A DNA stretch of 64,000 nt from Loripinus fragilis (Eukaryota > Mollusca > Bivalvia > Lucinida > Lucinidae). A model generated the notes under the pieces. It worked only from the letters and a program-made list of their open reading frames with translations, was not told the origin of the DNA and made no database searches. Of this stretch, positions 1-10,339 are shown one piece after another (positions within the stretch are counted from its first letter, which is position 1; each line of letters starts with the position of its first letter). The translations under genes were made by a program, and so were the position numbers. Location: positions 62,875,066-62,939,065 of the forward strand of contig OZ026524.1 in NCBI GenBank assembly GCA_964019695.1. The letters are read 5' to 3'.

Positions 1-1205
1 ATAAATTCTTGTACTGCTTTAAATATCTGCTTATTTTGAACAAGAGTTAGTGTTATATCACCACAGAGTAGAATGTTAAGATTAGGTTGACAGATATCTG
101 ACACTGAGTTTAATAGATCTCGTCTAAGGTCTGTATACTGATGACATACAGATAAGAAATGATGAGTATCTTCTACATCACCACAAGTACAATAGGGATT
201 ATCAACTATATTTTTGAATGCAGGTGTTGACGAAGAGGACTGCATGCAGTTCTTAGTCTAGCATGATATATTTGACCAAGTCTTTTACCTGTGTTATAGT
301 ATCGGGGTGGTGTGATCAAGTTGGATTTCAGACTGTTTTTAAAGATGTTAAGGCTTGGAGATTTCCGAGTTTGCTCTGGAAGTTCATTCCAATCGCGGAC
401 AGCAGAAGGCAAGAAAGATGTAAAGTAAAGACGAGAATTCGTATGTAATGTTTGTAGATCTGAAGAGTTACGTAGAGGGTATTGTGACACACTACCAACA
501 GTAGCAGGCACAAGAGAAACAAGATAATCAGGGCAAAGTCCGTTTTTCATTTTATAAAACATGGTTAGCTTATGGGTTTTCCTTCTTGATCCCAGTGTTT
601 CCCAACCTGTATCTGTGTGGAGAGAGTCAATGGAGGCTAACTTAGTTGCACCAGTAACTATTCTAGCAGCTTCATTTTGGATCTTATCTAATTCGTTTGA
701 TTCATATTGTGTGCAATTATTCCACACAACGTCAGCATATTCTAGCAGTGGACGTATAAATGAGAAGTAAATAGTCTGAAGGGATTTCCTATCTAGTTGA
801 AATTTTAGTTTGCGCATTATATTGATTCGTTTCCATGCTTTAGATTTGACTAGTTCCAGATGTTCCAGCCAAGTGCAATCATTTGAAAATGTGATACCAA
901 GGTGCTTGTGAGAGTTAACTTCAGCAATTTGGGTTCGGTTTAACAGGACTGGAGGATGATATGGTTTGTTATGTTTCCTAGAGAAAAGGATAGACTCTGA
1001 CTTCCCAGGATTAAAAGTCACTAACCATTTGTCTGCCCAGTGATGAATTTTAGCCAGGTCCAAGTTTAACTGTTCCGCAGCCTGAATGGGGTCATCGACA
1101 ATGATATACAAGCAAAAAGTCTAATAGAGGAGTTAATGTCTTCAACAATGTCATTGATATATAAAAGAAAAAGTAGAGGTCCAAGAATAGAGCCTTGTGG
1201 AACTC
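1..1205 (-). pseudogene. 3' part of a dead non-LTR retrotransposon (Jockey/CR1-like reverse transcriptase)
   Basis: Reading the minus strand, a reverse-transcriptase segment begins near 1205 with the palm motif VPQGSILGPLLF and YINDI. The catalytic FADD block that should follow is missing: the frame jumps at about 1112-1125 straight from the conserved LFA residues to the region after the motif. A 301-residue open stretch (1111-206) then carries the thumb and connection typical of this class (LGITFSN, RPLLEYADVVWN, LDKIQNEAARIVTGAT). After a second frameshift near 215 the reading continues off the window edge with a Cys-x-Cys...His-His...Cys motif (YCTCG...HHFLSVC), the usual C-terminal zinc motif of these elements. 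Two frame breaks and the missing active site make it a dead copy. Its 5' part is absent; the satellite begins directly at about 1206. The assignment to a reverse transcriptase is firm, the clade is less certain. Confidence 0.85.
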
Positions 1206-1224
1206 AAGCCTTTACTGAAGTAGA

Positions 1225-2060
1225 AGAAGTTAGTTCGATATTTGACATTCGACATTCGAAATTCTAATGGAGAAGTTAGTTCAACATTCGATATTCGATA
1301 TTAAAATGGAGAAGTTAGTTCGATATTCGATATTCGAACTGCCGCTGTTGATCATCTAATTAGGGTCAAAAACCTTCTTTGGCTTTCGGAAAGTTACCGA
1401 ATATTAAATTTTTAATATCAAAACTAACTTTTAATGCACGATTTTGAATATCAAATTACCAATTCGTATTCGTAGTTCGATATTCGAACTGCCGCTGTTT
1501 TTCATCTTATTAGGGTCAAAAACCTTCTTTAGCATTCGGAAAGCTACCGAATATCAAGTTTTTAATATCAAAACTAACTTTTAATGCACGATTTTGAATA
1601 TCAAATTACCAATTCGACGTTCGTAATTCGATATTCGAACTGCCGCTGTTTTTCGTCTTATTAGGGTCAAAAACCATCTTTAGCATTCGATAAGTTACCG
1701 AACATCAAGTTTTTAATATCAAAACTAACTTTTAATGCACGATTTTGAATATCAAATTACCAATTCGATATTCGTAGTTCGATATTCGACATTCGAACTG
1801 CCGCTGTTTTTCGTCTTATTACGGTCCAAAACCTTCTTTGGCATTCGGAAAGTTACCGAATTTCAATTTTTAATATCAAAACTAGCGTTTAATGCACGAA
1901 ATGGAATATCAAATTACCAATTCGATATTCGTAATTCGATATTCGATGTTCGAACTGCCGATGTTTTTCATCTAATTAGGGTCGAAAACCTCCTTAAGCG
2001 TTTGGAAAGTCACCGAATATCAAATTTTTAATATCAAAACTAATTTTCAATGGACGATTT
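1225..2060 (+). repeat. Satellite array, ~154-bp unit, direct arm
   Basis: The word GCCGCTG recurs at 1341, 1491, 1642 and 1800, with a variant at 1957, giving a period of 150-158 bp. Each unit carries AGGGTCAAAAACC, GTTACCGAATATCAA and AATGCACGATTTTGAATATC, separated by strings of the short word TTCGATATTCG. A partial extra unit lies at 2478-2575. An inverted array of the same unit lies at 3740-4170. The array abuts the truncated LINE at 1205. No coding potential is seen. Confidence 0.85.
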
Positions 2061-2394
2061 TGAAAATCAAAATGCCATTCATTTATTCGCATTTTGATTT
2101 TCCATATTCGTTCTGTGACTGTTTATCATGTTAAGGTTCAAGTTTAATGCTTATTTTCAGCTCGGCAGACGTTCAGCCCCCGGGGTTCAGCCACCCGTAA
2201 AGTTGATACCATAGGGCTACCTTGTGAATCCTACAGTCGAGTCTCCCTATGGAAACTATTGCTCTCCCCTTTTCGAGCAGCGTACTTCGAAATATCGCGC
2301 TCAGGGAAAAGCAAAATCGAACAAACACCGCCAATCAGGGTACCCGTTGATGGACATGGGTGAAGATGAGCAAACGGGGGACGGATTTTCTGCT

Positions 2395-2475
2395 CAGAAA
2401 AATCCGACGGTCCCTGCGGGATTCGAACCCGGGACTTCTCGATCCCCAGTGCCGACCACCGTCTCCACATGTACA
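2395..2475 (-). repeat. tRNA-derived (SINE-like) fragment
   Basis: The minus strand contains GGTTCGAATCC, a match to the pol III B box, inside CCCGGGTTCGAATCCCGC, with a tRNA-like stretch upstream. No clear A box is visible and the fold was not computed, so it may be a chance match or a SINE head rather than a tRNA. Confidence 0.35.
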
Positions 2476-2561
2476 TGTAATGCACGATTTTGAGATCAAA
2501 ATGCTATTTCAATATTCGATTTTCGACATTCAGACGCTCTCGGTTTTCGAAACCAGTCGAA

Positions 2562-2812
2562 TGTTTTAAGCCCCTTAGTTGCTTGAGTTGTTGCCCGTTC
2601 TAAGGCGGTGGTTCTGTTGTTGTTTAGTTATTGTTTAATTTTAGTCTTTGGTATGCAGTACTTGGTGTCATTTCTAGTTTTGCAGTCATCTTGCTGTGGA
2701 ACAGAAAACTGGTTACTTTACTTCTGTTCTGTGGCGCTTCCTCCAAGTATCATGATTGTGTTGGGCTGTAATGTATGCGTGTTTTATTCTTGGTGTCCTC
2801 ACTTACTTTTCT
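2562..2812 (-). repeat. Dispersed repeat of the GAGTATGATCAGG family, minus orientation
   Basis: The segment reads, in reverse complement, like the repeats at 15561-15855 and 34045-34349. Shared landmarks are the CCGCC...AGAAC block, the AGATGATTGCAA...ACTA block and the terminal TTAAGCCCC. The GAGTATG end is degraded here. No protein is encoded. The family has at least five copies in this window. Confidence 0.6.
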
Positions 2813-3326
2813 AAGATGAATGAATAAAACGTTTTCAAAGAAAAAAATAGACTGGTCCGTAACACCCAGCCATTGTACATTTGCTCAGAGTACATTCGTA
2901 GCTGAAGCAAATTTGTTCATGGGCGGTGTGTGTAGATTTATGTTCCAAGTTACAATATTTAAGTTGTGTCAAAGGAAAAGGTCTTGGCTATCTAAAAACA
3001 TTTCCAGAATTCTAACTTGAAGAAGGAACCAGACATGGCGATTTTATTGAATTTAAGGTCCATCTCATTCATAGGAAACAGACCCCTCTACTTGGATTTT
3101 ATGCTATGAAGAAGTGGGATTAGTGGGTGAAACGGCAGTGTTATTCACCATCGCATCAGCGGTGGAAATATTCGTTAGTTGTTTTCTATGGATACCAGCT
3201 TGCTTCTGAAAACGAAAGGGCTTATCAGAGATTTTCTCCCCGAGCCGGAATCCCGATCTCCCAATGAACGGGGTGTGCAACGGCATTTTTCCCCGCCCGC
3301 TGGGGCCCAGGGGAGGGGTTATAAGG

Positions 3327-3745
3327 TCAAATATCATTTAATTTCAATTACAAAGTCAATTTCAAAGATTTTCATACCAAACTTTGTGTGTGTTCTCACA
3401 AATGAAAGATACAAAACATATCAGACGGAATTTTCATTCTGTTGCCTGGATCTTGCCCCAGGGGTGGGACTTTTGGGTGCTGGGGGTGCCCAGGTGGTCA
3501 TTTTTTTTTGTTCAAACATGATAATGTGGCATGTCAAATCAACGAAGATGACGAGTAGAACAGAATGCAAGTAAAATTTACATCCTATGGTCAAACTTGA
3601 GGTGAGGTCAAAGGTCAAATATCATTAAATTTCGGTTACCATGTCAATTTCAAAGATTTTTATACCAAACTTTGTGTGTGTTCTCACAAATGAAAGATAC
3701 AAATATATCAGACGGGATTTTCATTCTGTTGCCTGGGCCATGCCC
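3327..3745 (+). repeat. Two direct copies of a ~139-bp segment, 280 bp apart
   Basis: Segments 3327-3465 and 3607-3745 share GGTCAAATATCATTTAATTTC, the words ACCAAACTTTGTGTGTGTTC and CACAAATGAAAGATACA, and the end TCATTCTGTTGCCTGG. The second copy runs directly into the inverted satellite arm. Short open frames on both strands here are by-products of the repeat. Confidence 0.75.
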
Positions 3746-4170
3746 CATATTAAAAACTTGATATTCGGTAACTTTCCAAATGCTAAAGAAGGTTTTTGAC
3801 CCTAATAAAATGAAAAACAGCGGCAGTTCGAATATCGAATATCGAACTTCGAATATCGAATTGGTAATTTGATATTCAAAATCGTGCATTAAAAGTTAGT
3901 TTTGATATTAAAAATTTGATATTCGGTAACTTTCCGAATGCCAAGGAAGGTTTTTTACCCTAATAAGATGAAAAACAGCGGCAGTTCGAATATCGAATAT
4001 CGAACTAACTTCTCCATTTGAATATCGAATATCGAACTAACTTCTCCATTTGAATATCGAATATCGAATATCGAACTAACTTCTCCGTTTGAATATCGAA
4101 TGTCGAATATCGAACTAACTTCTCATTTTGAATATCGAATATCGAATGTCGAATATCGAACTAACTTCTC
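3740..4170 (-). repeat. Satellite array, inverted arm
   Basis: This is the reverse complement of the 1225-2060 array: AAACAGCGGCAGTTCG occurs twice about 154 bp apart. It is followed by a run of AATATCGAATATCGAAC...ACTTCTC sub-repeats matching those at 1210-1330. The two arms enclose about 1.7 kb. Confidence 0.8.
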
Positions 4171-4870
4171 ATTGCTCTAGTATTCTCTATTTAACATGGC
4201 TATGCTGCTTCCCTGATCGAAACCCTATTGAACACATGTGATGTGATTGTCAGGAATTATTAAATTACTTGCGTGGACGTTTTGTCCGTACACTTTTATA
4301 TGCTGTAGAAGATAGAAATTGGTTGATTTTTCTTACTTTATGAATTATAGAATAGATACGGACCTACCTTTGATAATAATTCATATCTCATAAAAATGGA
4401 AAACATTGACAACTTGCTATAGTTCTGTTTCGCGTAATGATTTATTTTGTTTGAAAATTGTTAATTTGCGACTTTCGTTTTTTGAGGTTTTCACCTCAAA
4501 CTTCAATATCTTAAATGTTCTGAGTCAGCTATCTCTGAAAATAACCATGTATTACCGGGAATTATTGTTCTAATATATTCCAAAATATTTTTTATTTAAA
4601 ATTCAAGTTTTCAAAGAAAATACCAAAACAAAGTGTATGCGTTAGAAGATTCCTTAGGTGTATATGACTACACCTTATACGAAACATATGTGACCACTAA
4701 GACACAATACGTTGTGCCAGGCCAGAAAAGTCAATACTTTCTTACGAACAAACAATAGATATAATAACTGCTCTAATTGTATTTGTTGTATAGCATTTCG
4801 CCCTGTCGTACGAAAAATGTCCTCTTGTTTTGTTTTGTGTTTTTAAACCAGGTACTCCTCCTCCTCACCA
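4171..4870. other. No gene or clear element seen
   Basis: AT-rich sequence without long open frames, terminal repeats or recognisable exons. Confidence 0.5.
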
Positions 4871-4874
4871 TCAT

Positions 4875-5535
4875 AATCATAATAATGGGCCTCGTCGCAA
4901 GAAAACATGTCTTCGGTGGTTTGTGAACAACAAAGACGCAGACCAGCCTGCGCATCCGCGCAGTCTGATCAGCACCTTTATTATTCTCTTATTTGAAATT
5001 ACCATATTACAACTTGCTACAATCGAAATTTCACTTTTCCAGCTAGTCTCTGTAGCTGCGCAGGTTGGTTTTTGTATGACCTCATCGGAAACCCCGAAAA
5101 ATTATGATTGTTTATTAGGGCATCCTCCACATCAGTGGGCCCCCTCATGGTAACTGGCTAGCTGCACGCATAGTAGATCTCACAGCTGATCTCCAAGTGC
5201 TCCTTTCTTGATGGTCAACCCTCCTACTAACAAAATTGTGACTCGTCGCGAAACAACAGCAACAGTAGTTTTTGCTTGCAAGCAGCAAAAGCGCAGATCA
5301 AGCTGATCAGCACAGGCTGATCAGCTACTTTATGAATCGCTTTTAACAAGTATAATAACTAAACTCTCCACATACAAAATTAAAATGTTCTAGCTAGTCT
5401 CTGCAGCTGAGCATTCTGGTTTGCTTCAGCTGATCTCCACAACAAAGATAGGTTTCTTAGATTCTCTGTAGCTGAGCAGGCAGGTTTGAACATTTTTTTC
5501 GTTACCGACTCTGAAGACGCGTTTTCTCGCGTTTA
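4875..5535. repeat. Two diverged copies of a dispersed bivalve-type repeat
   Basis: Copies at about 4875-5095 and 5225-5535 share CTCGTCGC near one end, AGACGCAGACCAGCCTGCGC-like Cys/Gly-free hairpin words, AGCTAGTCTCTG(T/C)AGCTG and the CATCGG/GACTCTGAAGAC end. Related fragments occur at 26540-26645 and 33043-33140. Non-coding; short hairpins around CTGATCAGC are visible. Confidence 0.55.
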
Positions 5536-5570
5536 GGCATTTTTCAGATAAGTCAAATCGATTTACAATA

Positions 5571-6445
5571 CACTGAAGGACTTTAAAAACGCAAAAATCG
5601 AAACTCATAATATTTACTGTTTTTTAATGTCTCAATTTTATTTAGATTTGGCAAATATGAACATCAATATGTCAGCAAAATATGTTTTAAATTTTATGTC
5701 AAAATAATAAATAATGTTAGAGCAACATTCTTTCAAATAGCAATACCCTTTGATTCGAAAGTTGCAATTTGAAAAACATCTAGAAATTGGACACGATTTT
5801 AAGTTATTGTGATAAAATATTTTTATTAAAAAATCTAAAACAAATTACCCTTGGAGCCCTACTATTCCCCTGGCACTGACAGTAGCCGGCCCGAACGGAT
5901 ATCGTCGATGTAAATATCGTCGATACACAATCGACGTAAGTTGCCTCTTAACGCTGGTAGCCTTTCTTTGCTGACCAGACCTGCGTCGATCTTTAACTGT
6001 CCCAGTAGCCTGGTAACGATCTCTGGGGCGCTGTATAGTTGATTGATGGCAATTATGATATTGGGTGACGTCAGAAACTCACTTCCCAGCTTTTAACATT
6101 CCAATTGCGCCAGATCGTTCATGTTCTGGCAAACGTGGCATGAATAATAAAGCTATAGAACTAAAGCTGCTGTGTTTTTTATACAATGTACATGTATACT
6201 TACAAGCTACATGTGAAATGATAAAAGACTTTGCTTCATTGGTTCATTAGGACGCCACGTGCAAAACATAGTAAACCAGCGATGCGTAGCTGGTGGTAGC
6301 CAGTGTCTTTAGAAATACCGGTATTGGGTATAGAAAGAAGCAGAGGGTCGTTACCACCCGTTTATATCTGTTAAAGAAGGCTAAAAATGTTCTGGATGCA
6401 AAAAATAATAATTTTCATTTTTTGCCTTTTTAAAGTCCTTCAGTG
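5571..6445. mobile_element. Non-autonomous TIR element, CACTGAAGG family, copy 1 (TA target)
   Basis: The element starts CACTGAAGGACTTTAAAAAC and ends in the inverted form (TTTTTAAAGTCCTTCAGTG), with TA on each side (5569-5570 and 6446-6447). It is 875 bp, exactly the length of copy 2 at 8245-9119, and the interiors align throughout (for example GGATATCGTCGAT, ACGTGGCA, ACGCCACGTGCAAAA). TA duplication and terminal inverted repeats fit the Tc1/mariner superfamily; no transposase is encoded, so movement would need one in trans. Confidence 0.85.
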
Positions 6446-7212
6446 TATGTTCAAGGATTGAAATGCAGATTTTAGCTTGCACTGAATAATGCAAATCATT
6501 AAGCTTTTTAATGTCTGTGAAGCCCACAGGGCTTCTCGGAGACATTAAAACTCTGATGTTTTGCATTATCCAGTGCAGGCTTAACACGATCCTGTCGAAC
6601 TCTGGTACACTATTTTACGCGAAGAGTATATTTGACAAAAGGAAAGAATTTTCAGACCTCAAATCTATACCACAAACGTAGGAATACATAGGCAGTTGCA
6701 TGACATTCCCCGATTTTTTATTCTCTTCCTGGAGCAATTGCTTTTTTGTATTCAACCAGATGTTGAGCATTGGATCGTTTGGTAAGCGTGTAAAGATCTG
6801 CATTTCAATTCTTATATTAACATATCAATCAAGTATACTTAATTATATTGTTTGTGGCCGTGTTCCGTGGCTATAACCAGTACTGGCTGGGTGGGCTTAT
6901 GGTTTTGGTGGTTAATGTCCAGGAGCACCCGAAATATATATATCATTGCCCTTCAATAGAACTAGTATCTCACAAAATCATTTATTCACTCTTCCATTAG
7001 ACTATGGAACTCCATTTAAGATGATTTAAAAAGTTATTAACATTACAAACCTTTAAAAACATATTACCTCAAGATTCAATAGCTCATGTGTTCATTCTCA
7101 CTTTACCGTAGAAAATAATCATATTTCTATAGTGCATGAACGACTTCGAACTAAGAAACAGCATCCTTAATAATGACCTTTTTTCAGCGGCAGCTGTCTA
7201 TAATCGACTTTA
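6446..7212. other. No gene seen
   Basis: Unique-looking AT-rich sequence without an assignable element. Confidence 0.5.
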
Positions 7213-7356
7213 CTCTAAATTATCTACCAATCAGAAACAATCTTACATCCGCAAGTCTGCTATCTATGCTCATTAAAACGGACTATCTAAATTATCCACC
7301 AATCAGAAGCAATCTTACATCTGCAAGTCTGCTATCTATGCTCATTAAAACGGACT
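7213..7356 (+). repeat. Two near-perfect tandem copies of a ~71-bp unit
   Basis: The block from CTAAATTATC(T/C)ACCAATCAG to CATTAAAACGGACTAT is present twice in a row with only a few substitutions. The short open frame across it simply repeats the same peptide and is not regarded as a gene. Confidence 0.85.
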
Positions 7357-7479
7357 ATAATTTCAAGAAAATCACAGCAGTTTTCTTCGGGTCCTGTTTA
7401 AAAGAATTTCATTTTGTCTTGGAATTGCCTGTTTATATAACAAAACGCAAAACTCTTTCAACATAATCACCTTTTGTTT

Positions 7480-7980
7480 GATAGATGTTTAGGGGCGATC
7501 GGAGCTCCCGTGCGAATTTGATGCCGATTTAAGGTAACCTATACCAAATCAAACTTTAGGGGATAACTAATGAAAATCACCTGGTCACCCATCTGGCTTT
7601 CACGTCTGGACGTCATTATGACGTCATCAAAATAGCGTATATTGTATCAGTGCAATTTAAACGGTATGTCCATTGTAGTCTATGGGGATCAGGACTTCCT
7701 AGCATTTTGTGTGCCAATTTCAGTCGAAACGCACCAAATTTAATCTTAGGGGGTAAATAATTAAAATTAACATGTCGCCCATATTGTCTTTGCATCAGAA
7801 CAAAAAGATGACGTCATTGAAATGCCGCCCAATATGTAAATACCACATACATATGCATTTTGTCCATTTCCAATACATGGAAATATTCATTTAATGAACT
7901 GGTAGCCTTATTATGACTGAATGCAAACTCTTTTAAATCGTAACATACAAAATATATTCAGATAGGGTGAAGTCAGTCGG
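7480..7980 (+). repeat. Two diverged tandem copies of a non-coding repeat
   Basis: The order GTGCGAATTTGATGCCG / ACCAAATCAAACTTTAGGGG / GTCACCCAT / GACGTCAT recurs in degraded form about 180 bp later (GTGTGCCAATTT, ACCAAATTTAATCTTAGGGG, GTCGCCCAT, GACGTCAT). No protein is encoded. Confidence 0.55.
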
Positions 7981-8244
7981 ACTTCCGGTTTAGGTGTTCA
8001 TGGCGCCAGTCATGAAATAGTGAGCGCAAGAAGGAAAAAAGAACATTTTTTTAAGTTTAAGATTCAAGCACAGGTTTTTGCACGAAGCGCTAATGAAGGG
8101 AAAGAGTATGCTAACGCTATAAACATAATATGATGTGCAGTATTGTTTGGACAATCTAAATTCACAAAGATTTTTCACAAAGATTTTTCATCATTGATTG
8201 TGCATTTACGTAAACAATACCCCACCCACAGCTATTACAGTATA

Positions 8245-9119
8245 CACTGAAGGACTTTAAAAACGCAAAAATCGAAATTCGCAAAGTCAACACCTTTTTA
8301 CTGTATCAATTTTATTGAGATTTGGCAAAATTAAACATCAGTATAACAAGAAAACATGAATAAAATTTCATATAAAAAAAATAAATATTTTTAGAGCATC
8401 AGTCTATCAAAAGACAATACCCTAAGACTCTAAAACTGCAATTTGAAATTTGTCGCGAAATTGGACGTGATTTTAAGCAATTGAATTAAAATATTTTTGT
8501 TACAAATCTTGATACATATTACCCTGGGAGCCCCACTTTTCGGCTGACACTGACTGTAGCCAGCTGGAACGGATATCGTCGATACATTGTATAAATATCG
8601 TCGATTGAATCGAGGTATGTTGCCGTCTTGACGTCAGGTTATCATTTTGGTTAATCAGACCTGCGTCTGATATTTAACTGTCCCTGTAGCCTGATCCCGA
8701 TCTCTGAGGCAATGTACAGGTGGTTGAATGCAATTATAATATCACGTGACGTCAGAAACACGCACCCCAGCTTTTAACATTCCTATTGCGCCAGGTCGTT
8801 CATGTTCAGACTAACGTGGCACGAATAAAACAGCTATAAAACTAAAGCTTCTGTGTTTTTTATACATGTATACCTACAAGCTATATGTGAAATGATAAAA
8901 TATTTTGCTTTATTGATTCGTGGGGACGCCACGTGCAAAAAATAGTAAATCACGGATGCGTAGCTGGTTGTGGCCATTGTCTATAAATTTATCGGTTTTA
9001 GGTATAGATAGGGGCAGAGTGTCGTTTCAAGCCAATTTAACTTGTTAAAGAAGACTAAAAATGTTCTGGGTTTAAAAAATAATAATTTTATTTTTTTGCG
9101 TTTTTAAAGTCCTTCAGTG
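8245..9119. mobile_element. Non-autonomous TIR element, CACTGAAGG family, copy 2 (TA target)
   Basis: Same 5' end (CACTGAAGGACTTTAAAAAC) and inverted 3' end as copy 1, flanked by TA at 8243-8244 and 9120-9121, and again 875 bp long. It sits about 100 bp upstream of the LINE ORF1 at 9218 and so marks an upper bound for the start of that LINE. Confidence 0.85.
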
Positions 9120-9217
9120 TAGTATCTGGTAAAACTTTTCAAAGTCTTATGGTAGTTTATTGTAGTAAGATAAAAGATCTCCATTGATAATACATCATCA
9201 TTTAAACATCGATCACC

Positions 9218-10237
9218 ATGCCAAACACAAGGAAACCCGATAGTGACTCAAGAAAGTCTGAAAGTGAAAGTAAGACATCTGAAGCACAGAACCCAAGGCG
9301 AGAAAGTGTGGCCGGTACTCCATCGGGAACAGAACAGACCCAAACAGAAATGAAAAAGTTTATGAAAGAGATCAGAGGGATGTTCACAGAACTAAAAAAT
9401 GAGGTTGCAGGTGTTAATGATAGATTTTCTGATATCATATCCGAGCTTAGATCAGACATAAGTGAAATTCAAACAGAGGTTGCTCAGGTAAACAAAAAAG
9501 TACAAGATTTGGAAAGACAGGTGGGTGATAAAGACAACAGCATGAGTTACCATGCAGATAAGGTATATGAAATAGAAAAGCAGCAGGATAAACAATATGA
9601 AGAGCTAAAGGCTGTGATGGAGGAAAAGATGGAAATGATGAATAAAAAGTTACTAATGATGGAAAAACATGGAAGGAAGTACAACCTTATATTTCATGGT
9701 ATAGAGGAAGAGAGATCAGAGAAACTATATGATAAAACGAGAGCCTTTTTTGTTTCCCATCTGAAAATAAATGAGAACAGAGCAGAAAATATTGTGTTTC
9801 ACAATGGTCACAGAATGCCAACAAAAGCATTGGGTGTTCCAAAGCCCATAATCATGAGATTTGTATACTATGAGGATAGAGATCTAATCCTATCAAATGC
9901 TCATCATTTGGCTAGAACAGGTAAGAGGATATTGACTGATCTACCAAAAACCATGAAAGATGAAAGGGCAAGACTTGCAAAAGAAGCTTATCAGATCAGA
10001 CAAAAGGAAAAACTGAAAACTAGAATCAGAGAAATAGGCTTGGATATTATCCTTGAAGTTAAGAAGCATGATGCAGACAAATGGGTGCAGAGAAAAGTAA
10101 AGCAGTTTGATAAATATATTGATAATTGGTTACAAATAAAACTGAAGCAAAGACTTAATTCAAATATTTCCTCAACAAGAAAATCAGTGGAACTATGGCA
10201 AGAAAGTATATGGAGAACATCTAGAAGCAGATTATAG
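9218..10237 (+). CDS. LINE ORF1 protein, L1/Tx1-like RNA-binding chaperone
   Basis: An intact 339-residue reading frame, starting in a good animal context (ACCATGC). Residues 1-40 are polar and Ser/Glu-rich. About 45-150 form a long heptad-like coiled coil (runs such as VAQVNKKVQDLERQVGDK). From about 150 comes the RRM-like core with the family signature RKYNLIFHGIEEE and, 70 residues on, PKPIIMRFVYYEDRDLILSNA, followed by the C-terminal helical domain (ILTDLPKTMKDERARLAKEA). This layout (coiled coil, RRM, C-terminal domain; Transposase_22 family) is that of L1-type ORF1p, which binds element RNA as a trimer and acts as a nucleic-acid chaperone. The matching ORF2 lies downstream after a long satellite insertion. 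Basic tail, stop TAG. The frame has no breaks, in contrast to ORF2. Confidence 0.85.
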   Translation: MPNTRKPDSDSRKSESESKTSEAQNPRRESVAGTPSGTEQTQTEMKKFMKEIRGMFTELKNEVAGVNDRFSDIISELRSDISEIQTEVAQVNKKVQDLERQVGDKDNSMSYHADKVYEIEKQQDKQYEELKAVMEEKMEMMNKKLLMMEKHGRKYNLIFHGIEEERSEKLYDKTRAFFVSHLKINENRAENIVFHNGHRMPTKALGVPKPIIMRFVYYEDRDLILSNAHHLARTGKRILTDLPKTMKDERARLAKEAYQIRQKEKLKTRIREIGLDIILEVKKHDADKWVQRKVKQFDKYIDNWLQIKLKQRLNSNISSTRKSVELWQESIWRTSRSRL

Positions 10238-10339
10238 CAAAAGAGCAGCAGAATCTTTGTAATAACAATAAAATTAGGATAACAATCATAAATAAAATCA
10301 ATGCCATGTTGTATGAAATGAAACTAAATCCAATGTTGT

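Noticed and set aside
2224..2493. Frames on both strands around 2.2-2.5 kb
   Set aside because: Overlap the tRNA-like segment and GC-richer spacer; no recognised domain and two strands open equally.
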